From an uncultured Aquificaceae bacterium (lineage in GTDB: Bacteria > Aquificota > Aquificia > Aquificales > Aquificaceae): a DNA stretch of 5,884 nucleotides. Numbering within the stretch: the first letter of the stretch is position 1; each line of letters opens with the position of its first letter. Positions 1 to 5,884 of this stretch are shown here, in pieces. The stretch spans positions 1 to 5,884 of the forward strand of contig CALLAD010000050.1 in the NCBI GenBank assembly GCA_938002625.1, in the 5' to 3' direction. The notes beneath the pieces are model-generated. The model searched no databases and had not been told where the DNA came from. It saw only the letters and a program-made list of their open reading frames with translations. Made by a program: the position numbers and the translations under genes.

Positions 1-266
1 AATTTTAAAAAATCCATACCCGCCAAATATCCCGGTGTTCCCTTTAAGTTTTCTGGAGCGAGAAGGTTCATAGGTTCTGCAAAGTACAAGGGTTTTAAAT
101 GTCCATGTATATCGGATGTGAACACAAGAGTTAAGTTTCCATAGGATTTAAACTCCATAAGCCTTTCAAAACTTACTGGCCTTCTTGCAAAGGCATAGGG
201 AGAGAGAGCTAAGGAAGATAGGGCAAGGGCTGAATATGTGATAAAACTTCTCCTGCTTAAATTCAT
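1..266 (-). CDS. soxB: SoxB, thiosulfohydrolase of the Sox pathway (N-terminal part, runs off window edge)
   Basis: SoxB is a periplasmic dimanganese enzyme of the 5'-nucleotidase/metallophosphatase family. It hydrolyses sulfate from the thiosulfate-derived sulfone bound to SoxY. Only 88 complete codons are present. Residues 1-27 look like a twin-arginine signal (NLSRRSFI followed by a hydrophobic stretch ending near YAFA). Next comes a family signature: TSDIHGHLKPLYFAEP, with the Asp-x-His metal-binding pair, and then GYLAGMDFL. This fits the SoxB pattern of D-x-H followed by L-x-P-x-Y-F-x-E-P. The start is well set: AGGAGG lies at 279-274, seven bases before the ATG, and no upstream in-frame start was found. 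The gene follows soxX after 51 bases that contain a terminator-like hairpin. A general 5'-nucleotidase is the alternative, but the context and the LKPLYFAEP motif favour SoxB. Confidence 0.93.
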   Translation of the reverse strand, partial: MNLSRRSFITYSALALSSLALSPYAFARRPVSFERLMEFKSYGNLTLVFTSDIHGHLKPLYFAEPMNLLAPENLKGTPGYLAGMDFLK

Positions 267-290
267 TCTTTTCCCTCCTAAGCTTAATTT

Positions 291-312
291 AAAAAAAAGG
301 GGGCATAGCCCC
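291..312 (-). terminator. Rho-independent terminator-like hairpin between soxX and soxB
   Basis: Read on the minus strand, GGGGC (312-308), a TAT loop and GCCCC (304-300) form a five-pair all-GC stem. One C and then eight T residues (298-291) follow. This is the layout of an intrinsic terminator for transcripts from the soxX side. On the plus strand no T-run follows the hairpin, so it does not serve plus-strand genes. It begins five bases past the soxX stop and ends 12 bases before the soxB Shine-Dalgarno. There is almost no room for a new promoter before soxB, so partial readthrough is the simplest reading. Confidence 0.7.
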
Positions 313-317
313 GGGTA

Positions 318-992
318 TTATTTATTAACTGGTGACTCTGGGTGGAGAAGGAAGGCAACTATGTTTGCTACATCATTTGGAGAAAGACTACCATGGTAAC
401 CAAATCTTGGCATAGAAGAGCATGGGAAGGCAGACCAAGAGTTATATATTATGTTGTAAACTATCCTTAGCTTCTCTATGGTTTCTGGGCTGTTCATGTT
501 TTCCTTAGTTATGTTCCATCTTTTTCCGTACTGATATAAATTGGGTCCCATTGTTCCACCGGGCATACCCTTTTCTATTAGATGGCAGGCATAACAGTTT
601 CCGCCCTTGTCGGCGGGATTGTCAGAAAAGCCGTAGCTTGCAAACCTTCCGCCTCTTGGGCTTTCAACCAACTTCTTTCCCTCCTTCCAATCTCCCCAAT
701 ATATCCCCCACTGGGGATAGTTAATGCCAGAGGTGCTAAGCTCTATTACCTTCTGAATGGCAGAAGCTGGCATGCTTTCACGACTTGGATATTGGGAGCA
801 TATCTTTTGTGCCTCATCTTGGTTTAGCTTCCAAGCAAACCTTGGATCATTGGAAAAACCACTTTTCATCAATTCCCTAACCTCTTCTTGCCTTACGGAT
901 TCTTGTTTTTTAACTTTACCTCCTTTTTCTTGTGCCACCACTCCACCTATTAAAATTCCAGACACAATCATTAGCCCTACAATCCTTTTCAT
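318..992 (-). CDS. soxX: SoxX, monohaem c-type cytochrome subunit of SoxXA
   Basis: SoxX pairs with SoxA in the periplasm. SoxXA oxidatively couples thiosulfate to the SoxY cysteine, and SoxX passes the electrons on toward a cytochrome c. The 224-residue protein starts with a Sec signal (residues 1-20, ending GVVA) and a charged linker. The haem site is C133-Y-A-C136-H137, followed by GGTMGPNLYQYG. Met194 in SSMPRFG is the likely distal haem ligand, as in the family. Two further cysteines, C65 and C191 (FPCSSMPRFG), may form a disulfide; that is inference. The ATG lies only three bases after the soxA stop, and its Shine-Dalgarno overlaps the last soxA codons, so the two subunits are probably translationally coupled. 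It is longer than the shortest SoxX forms because of the region ahead of the haem domain. Confidence 0.93.
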   Translation of the reverse strand: MKRIVGLMIVSGILIGGVVAQEKGGKVKKQESVRQEEVRELMKSGFSNDPRFAWKLNQDEAQKICSQYPSRESMPASAIQKVIELSTSGINYPQWGIYWGDWKEGKKLVESPRGGRFASYGFSDNPADKGGNCYACHLIEKGMPGGTMGPNLYQYGKRWNITKENMNSPETIEKLRIVYNIIYNSWSAFPCSSMPRFGYHGSLSPNDVANIVAFLLHPESPVNK

Positions 993-995
993 AGC

Positions 996-1832
996 TTACC
1001 TCCCTATGCCAGGTGCCTTTATTTCTGTACCATTGGCAAGACCATATAGGTAGGTGGATAAGGCTACTCCTAAATCAGAATGAGGTATAAACTCTGGCCA
1101 TCTCATCTGTCTCATGCATTCTGCGTATCTATAGTGCATGGTCATTGGCAAACCCCACCTTACAAGATATTTAGGAAAGATAGAAACAGCGTTGCCTGCC
1201 TCTCCTGGTCTGTCTGCACTCCAAAGCTTTGTAGCTCTTATTCTAACTTCTTGCTTTCCAGCATGACAGGTGGCACAGTTAAAATCCCAAGGTCCCATCC
1301 TTGTGTAATAGACTTGTTTTCCCAAATCGTACATCCTTTTAACCCTTGGATCCTTTAAATTGACATTTATCTTATGACCGTTAGATTCCATTGTCAGATA
1401 CATAATTATGCCATCGTACTCACTAACGCAATTGCCTGTTTTACCCCAGCATTGGCGTACAAACTTTAGGACATCTTCCTTTGACATACCCGCATACTTT
1501 TGAAGACACCATCCAACCCTTGTTTCAAGATCCATCACCTTTCCAGCATCCGCAAAATATCTGGGCATCTGGGCTGCAGCACCCTTAAAAACTCCCGGAC
1601 CAAGACCAAGATCACATTTATCAAGGTTATACTTCTTTATGGCTTCTTTTCCCACTTCATACCAAATTTCCCCCGGGTTTATACCTTCTGCCAACATTCT
1701 ATTAAACTCTTGAACTAATCTAATTTCCTCTTCTGGTGATAGTTCTTCTTCCACTTGGGCTATAGCTTTTGTTGAGAGGGCGCCTACCAAGGCACCCGTG
1801 GCAAAAATGCCCAATAGAAGTTTCTTCTTCAT
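996..1832 (-). CDS. soxA: SoxA, c-type cytochrome catalytic subunit of SoxXA (single-haem form)
   Basis: SoxA is the catalytic half of SoxXA, which attaches thiosulfate to SoxY in the periplasm. The 278-residue protein has a Sec signal (residues 1-25, ending KAIA). The family block CDLGLGPGVFKGAAAQMPRY begins at C73, followed by ADAGKVMDLETRVGWC to C109. The only haem motif is C186-A-T-C189-H190. C239 in YAECMRQMRW matches the cysteine that ligates the active-site haem in SoxA and is modified to a persulfide in studied homologues. Many SoxA proteins carry two haems. Here no N-terminal CxxCH is present, but C73, C109, C128 and C135 remain and could form disulfides, as in single-haem SoxA. The gene begins 11 bases after soxZ behind a G-rich ribosome site. 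The assignment is firm; the disulfide idea is inference. Confidence 0.95.
   Translation of the reverse strand: MKKKLLLGIFATGALVGALSTKAIAQVEEELSPEEEIRLVQEFNRMLAEGINPGEIWYEVGKEAIKKYNLDKCDLGLGPGVFKGAAAQMPRYFADAGKVMDLETRVGWCLQKYAGMSKEDVLKFVRQCWGKTGNCVSEYDGIIMYLTMESNGHKINVNLKDPRVKRMYDLGKQVYYTRMGPWDFNCATCHAGKQEVRIRATKLWSADRPGEAGNAVSIFPKYLVRWGLPMTMHYRYAECMRQMRWPEFIPHSDLGVALSTYLYGLANGTEIKAPGIGR
998..1004 (-). promoter_or_regulatory. soxX ribosome binding site inside the end of soxA
   Basis: Read on the minus strand, GGGAGGT overlaps the last Arg codon and the stop codon of soxA and sits five bases before the soxX ATG at 992. This fixes the soxX start. It also implies that ribosomes finishing soxA help start soxX, which would suit the 1:1 SoxXA dimer. 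Confidence 0.8.
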
Positions 1833-1838
1833 GTTTAA

Positions 1839-1845
1839 CCCCCCT
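1839..1845 (-). promoter_or_regulatory. G-run ribosome binding site of soxA
   Basis: Read on the minus strand, AGGGGGG begins inside the soxZ stop codon and ends six bases before the soxA ATG at 1832. It supports that start. It is a poorer match to the 16S tail than the AGGAGG-type sites of soxY, soxZ and soxB, so soxA may depend partly on coupling to soxZ. Confidence 0.6.
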
Positions 1846-2170
1846 ACAGGGCTTTAACCTCCGCGCTTTTTTCCCATTTGCCACCCTTGTTGTCTTCGTA
1901 TACTATCTTGACTACTCCGCTATCCTCCAGCTTAAGAGTTATTGCTATAAAGGGATTAGCGCTTATACCTGCACCCATGTTCATACTGCTTAAAAGCTTA
2001 TCGTTAAACAGAAGGTCAAGCTTTGTAAGGTGGTGAGCTGGCACTTCTTGACCCGTTTGAGGGTCTTTTCTTGCTGGAGTCATTGGATGGGTTATTACCA
2101 TCTGGACTCTAATTATCTCTCCCTTTTTAGCCTCTTTTGGCACCCTCAATATACCTGTTCCTACGGACAT
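1844..2170 (-). CDS. soxZ: SoxZ, partner subunit of the SoxYZ sulfur carrier
   Basis: SoxZ is the small beta-sandwich partner of SoxY. It has no catalytic cysteine of its own; it supports SoxY and the docking of the Sox enzymes. The 108-residue product has the usual SoxZ length and layout: a start around ILRVPKEAKKGEIIRVQMVITHPM, then a short lysine- and histidine-rich loop (VPAHHLTKLDLLFNDK), then NMGAGISANPFIAITLKLEDSGVVKIVYEDNKGG. It has no signal peptide and no cysteine, as expected for a protein exported as a passenger with Tat-dependent SoxY. The start follows AGGAGGT (2182-2176) with five-base spacing. It lies 30 bases after soxY and 11 bases before soxA, which places it inside one operon. 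Confidence 0.96.
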   Translation of the reverse strand: MSVGTGILRVPKEAKKGEIIRVQMVITHPMTPARKDPQTGQEVPAHHLTKLDLLFNDKLLSSMNMGAGISANPFIAITLKLEDSGVVKIVYEDNKGGKWEKSAEVKAL

Positions 2171-2200
2171 ACTTTACCTCCTTTATAAAAGTTTTTTGGA

Positions 2201-2644
2201 TTATCCACAGCCGCCAGCCGTGACTTTTACCTCCTTAGTTGCCATCACATAAGAACCATCCTTAAGCTTTAGTATGGCTCTTACGTTGGATGTTTCTCCC
2301 ATCTTTATTCTTGTGGAAAGGAAAACTTGACCGTTCATTGGAGTGAGCTTTACGTCTGCTATCCATGGTACTGGATTTTTGTCAACAAAAATCCACAAGT
2401 GTTCTACTTGTTCTATGGGTATGCTGGATTCTACCGTTATAGGTACGTTGGCTCCAGATTCCGCTATGGTGGGAGCGGTAAGCTTAATATCGGCGGATTC
2501 CTTTATTTGGGATAACTGAACTCCAAGCCTTTTTTGAATCTCCTCTTCCAGTTTTGTGGCACCAAAGGCTGGCTTAAAGGTTGGGACTAAGGAAAGTCCC
2601 ACAACTGCTGCTGCCGTTAGGCTTAAAAACTTCCTTCTGTCCAT
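2201..2644 (-). CDS. soxY: SoxY, sulfur-carrying subunit of SoxYZ
   Basis: SoxY carries the pathway intermediates on a cysteine at the end of a flexible C-terminal arm that reaches into SoxXA and SoxB. The 147-residue protein begins with a compact Tat signal (MDRRKFLSL, then an Ala/Val/Leu-rich core, processing near residues 27-29, PAFGA). The mature part contains the family-like stretches TAPTIAESGANVPITVESS and VEHLWIFVDKNPVPWIADVKLTP. It ends in TAGGCG with the carrier cysteine at C146. The usual ending is GGCGG, so the last glycine appears to be absent; the stop codon follows the first glycine after Cys directly. The start is supported by GAGGAGGT (2659-2652), seven bases upstream. It lies 23 bases after the thioredoxin gene and 30 bases before soxZ. 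Confidence 0.95.
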   Translation of the reverse strand: MDRRKFLSLTAAAVVGLSLVPTFKPAFGATKLEEEIQKRLGVQLSQIKESADIKLTAPTIAESGANVPITVESSIPIEQVEHLWIFVDKNPVPWIADVKLTPMNGQVFLSTRIKMGETSNVRAILKLKDGSYVMATKEVKVTAGGCG

Positions 2645-2667
2645 GGTTTATACCTCCTCAAAATTTT

Positions 2668-3111
2668 TTAGCATGTTTTAATATTGGCTTTTCTACATAT
2701 GTTCATTATGAAATTATTAATTTCTGTTTTTGACCTGCTACCAAAAATAGCACCAAGAACCCTATCTGCCTTTGGATCGTAAAAGACCATTGTGGGTGTT
2801 CCTGGCACGCCAAATTTCCTTGACCATTTACTTCCATCATCGGAGGAGATGTTTAGAGATATTACTACGAAATTTTCCAACCTCTTTTGCACATCTTCTT
2901 GGTTCAAGACAAACTCTTCCATTTGTGAACAGTAGGGGCAGTAATTACTATAGAAGTAAAAGACTATTGGTTTATTTTCCCTTTTAGCTATTTCCAATCC
3001 CTCATTTACGTTAGCATACCACTTTGCAAATCCTATGGAAAGGCTCAAAACAAAGGTAATGAATATCCTAACCATAGAATGAATAGTAGGTTTATTGATA
3101 AAAATTTTCAA
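2668..3111 (-). CDS. Exported thioredoxin-fold protein at the head of the sox cluster
   Basis: This is a likely periplasmic thiol-disulfide protein. A hydrophobic signal (IFITFVLSLSIGFA, residues 16-29) precedes a thioredoxin-like domain that begins WYANVNEGLEIAKRENKPIVFYFYSNYC. The redox motif is C58-P-Y-C61, and the cis-proline is P106 in VPGTPTMVF. The C-terminus adds C139 and a terminal C147. Many sox clusters contain an exported thioredoxin (SoxS or SoxW) that reduces or reactivates SoxYZ, and this protein sits directly upstream of soxY, so a SoxW-like role is likely but inferred. The start is uncertain: M1 (3111) and M13 (3075) both give a usable signal peptide, M13 being the more typical, and neither has a clear Shine-Dalgarno. 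A general DsbD-partner or cytochrome-maturation thioredoxin is the alternative. Confidence 0.85.
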   Translation of the reverse strand: MKIFINKPTIHSMVRIFITFVLSLSIGFAKWYANVNEGLEIAKRENKPIVFYFYSNYCPYCSQMEEFVLNQEDVQKRLENFVVISLNISSDDGSKWSRKFGVPGTPTMVFYDPKADRVLGAIFGSRSKTEINNFIMNICRKANIKTC

Positions 3112-3137
3112 TAAGACTTACTTATAAGGCTATAAGC

Positions 3138-4342
<1,205 letters not shown>

Positions 4343-4470
4343 GCCTATAGCCAAAAAGCATTTACTCTAATAGTTTTCTGCTGGGAAAAGAAGTCGGATA
4401 TGGGGATTACCCAAGCTTAAGATATGGAGGCACCATTTCGGAATAAAGAAGGATATTATTTTATTAGTCT
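4343..4470. other. Gap between tgt and the helicase gene
   Basis: These 128 bases hold no convincing gene. A weak hairpin AGGC-TTGA-GCCT (4335-4346) spans the tgt stop, and TGGG-GATTA-CCCA (4401-4413) is another. Neither is followed by a T-run, so I call no terminator and tgt may be co-transcribed with the helicase. TATTAT (4454-4459) is a five-of-six -10 match that would start a transcript about four bases before the helicase ATG. The heptamer GATATGG occurs twice (4397-4403 and 4421-4427). Confidence 0.4.
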
Positions 4471-5884
4471 ATGGAAAAGCTAAACCCATCACAAGAAAAG
4501 GTGGTAAAGGATTTTGGAAGGCCCCTTCTTGTAATAGCCGGTGCTGGTTCTGGAAAAACAAAAACCTTAGCCCATAAGGTGGAATTTTTAATAAAAGAAA
4601 AGGGAATAGATCCTTCCAAGGTTTTAGCCATAACCTTTACCAATAAGGCGAGTAAGGAGATAAAGGAAAGGGTAAAAAAAGTAGCTGGGGTGGACCTATG
4701 CTGGGCTGGTACCTTTCACTCGGTAGCACTCAGGCTCCTAAGGGAAAGGGGGGAGAAAATAGGCATAGGGAGGAATTTCAGTTTACTTTCCGAGGGAGAT
4801 AGAAATCAACTTTTAAAGAGGATTGCTCAAAACCAGAAGGTGGATTTAGAAAAATTAAAAGCTTATATTTCGGAAAGAATAGAAGACCTAAAACCACCTA
4901 AGGATGAATTTTTGGAGGAGGCTTTTAAGGAGTTTTTAAAGCTTCAGTGGGATATGAAACTTCTGGACTTTAGCAGTCTTATGCTTTATCTTTACAAGCT
5001 TTTAAAGATAGATCAGAGCGTGAAAGAAAAATTTGAATTTATCCTTGTGGATGAATTCCAAGATACTAACACTATACAGTATGAAATACTAAAGCTTTTG
5101 GTGAAGGATAAAAACATATGCGTTATAGGAGATCCCAATCAGTGTATATACGAGTGGAGATATGCGCGTCCCGATAACATAATTCGCTTTAAGGAAGATT
5201 TTAATCCCCATATAATCAAGCTTGAGTATAACTACAGGTCAAAACCTTACATACTCTATGTTGCAAATTCCATACTTGAGGCTGGGAGAACAAAATGGAA
5301 GGAGCTTATACCCCTTCTAAAGCCCGTCAGGCAGGGAGATGAAAAGCCAGTAGTTAGAAGATTTGAAAAAGAGGAAGAGGAAGCTTTATGGGTAGCCACT
5401 AAGATGAAAGAGCTTTTAAATTCCTATAAACCTTCCCAGATAGCCCTTTTGGTTAGGGTTGGATATATTACAGAGGTTTTTGAACGAACCTTTTTTAATC
5501 TAAGGATTCCCTACAAGGTGGTTGGAACTGTTAGATTTTTTGAAAGGGCAGAGATTAAGGATTGTCTAAGCTTTCTAAGAATTTTAATAAATCCTTATGA
5601 CAGAATAAATTTTGAAAGGGCTATTGGCATAGCGGTAAGGGGAATAGGAGAGAAAGGAATAGATCTTATATCCCAATTGGGAAAGGGGAATTTTATAGAG
5701 GGTTCAATGCTTGCCCTAAAGAGGCTTTCACAAAGTAAAGCAAAGGAGCTTTATGAATTTTTAAGAAGGTTAGATTCTATAAAAAATACCCACGATTACG
5801 CCAGTGCCTTTGAGGCATTCCTTGAGGAAATAGATTACCAATCTTATATACAATCGGCTTATAAGGATTTTCAAGAAAGGGAAG
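4471..5884 (+). CDS. UvrD/PcrA-like superfamily 1 DNA helicase (N-terminal part, runs off window edge)
   Basis: This is an ATP-driven 3'-5' DNA helicase of the UvrD/PcrA/Rep type, used in excision repair and in clearing replication blocks. 471 codons are visible out of roughly 650-750 usual for the family. Motifs in order: Q motif LNPSQEKVV (Q8), Walker A AGAGSGKT (23-30, K29), motif Ia ITFTNKASKEIKERV (from 54), TFHSVALRLL (about 91-100), Walker B LVDEFQDT (192-199), motif III GDPNQCIYEWRYA (220-232), motif IV LEYNYRS (251-257), VRFFERAEIKDCLSFLR (354-370) and the 2B-domain hairpin VRGIGEKG (389-396). The C-terminal motifs V and VI lie outside the window. An in-frame TAG at 4465 makes ATG 4471 the first possible ATG. 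No good Shine-Dalgarno is present; AAGGA lies too far upstream. UvrD, PcrA and Rep cannot be separated from this part alone. Confidence 0.93.
   Translation, partial: MEKLNPSQEKVVKDFGRPLLVIAGAGSGKTKTLAHKVEFLIKEKGIDPSKVLAITFTNKASKEIKERVKKVAGVDLCWAGTFHSVALRLLRERGEKIGIGRNFSLLSEGDRNQLLKRIAQNQKVDLEKLKAYISERIEDLKPPKDEFLEEAFKEFLKLQWDMKLLDFSSLMLYLYKLLKIDQSVKEKFEFILVDEFQDTNTIQYEILKLLVKDKNICVIGDPNQCIYEWRYARPDNIIRFKEDFNPHIIKLEYNYRSKPYILYVANSILEAGRTKWKELIPLLKPVRQGDEKPVVRRFEKEEEEALWVATKMKELLNSYKPSQIALLVRVGYITEVFERTFFNLRIPYKVVGTVRFFERAEIKDCLSFLRILINPYDRINFERAIGIAVRGIGEKGIDLISQLGKGNFIEGSMLALKRLSQSKAKELYEFLRRLDSIKNTHDYASAFEAFLEEIDYQSYIQSAYKDFQERE

Noticed and set aside
280..288. TAAGCTTAA upstream of soxB as a further copy of the AAGCTTAGA operator
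   Set aside because: It shares only the AAGCTTA core, which also occurs at 4413-4419 in an unrelated gap, and it lies next to the soxB ribosome site; probably coincidence.
582..1053. Plus-strand open frames opposite soxX and the end of soxA
   Set aside because: They lie antisense to strongly supported cytochrome genes, have no family resemblance and no ribosome site, and look like shadows of the real frames.
4401..4413. TGGG-GATTA-CCCA hairpin in the tgt-helicase gap as a regulatory RNA
   Set aside because: A four-pair stem alone is common by chance, and no larger fold or T-run is visible around it.
4424..4483. A 19-codon open frame (starting MEAPFRNKEG) overlapping the helicase start
   Set aside because: It has no Shine-Dalgarno, is very short, and ends just inside the helicase gene in another frame; chance is the better explanation.

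Overview
The window is about 5.9 kb of compact, AT-rich bacterial DNA. It has short gaps between genes, purine-rich coding strands, and Arg codons that are mostly AGA/AGG and Ile codons that are often ATA. Together with the gene content (a thiosulfate-oxidising Sox cluster beside tgt and a UvrD-type helicase), this suggests a thermophilic chemolithoautotroph of the Aquificales, perhaps near Hydrogenobacter or Thermocrinis. The lineage is inferred from style and content; no marker gene here proves it.

Minus strand, right to left: a small exported thioredoxin-fold protein (3111-2668), soxY (2644-2201), soxZ (2170-1844), soxA (1832-996), soxX (992-318) and the first 88 codons of soxB (266 to the window edge). 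From soxY onward all genes read the same way with gaps of 3 to 51 bases, mostly behind clear Shine-Dalgarno sites. They encode the core of the periplasmic thiosulfate oxidation pathway. SoxXA is a c-type cytochrome pair that oxidatively joins thiosulfate to a cysteine at the SoxY C-terminus. SoxYZ is the carrier, and SoxB hydrolyses the terminal sulfone as sulfate. SoxY and SoxB carry twin-arginine signals, SoxX and SoxA carry Sec signals with haem motifs, and SoxZ has no signal and presumably travels with SoxY. The thioredoxin may keep the SoxY cysteine or other exported cysteines reduced. soxCD is not in this window.

A GC hairpin followed by eight U residues lies between soxX and soxB, in the sense of the sox genes. 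It looks like an intrinsic terminator that would lower soxB expression relative to soxYZAX.

Plus strand: tgt (3215-4342), complete tRNA-guanine transglycosylase for queuosine synthesis, then the first 471 codons of a UvrD/PcrA-like DNA helicase (4471 to the edge). The 103-base divergent gap between the thioredoxin gene and tgt holds four TTAGA copies in 43 bases, an imperfect 15/16-base direct repeat, and a perfect TATAAT so close to the tgt ATG that the mRNA would be almost leaderless.

I see no clearly undescribed system. The regulatory gap, the intra-operon terminator and the shortened SoxY tail are the points most worth a second look.
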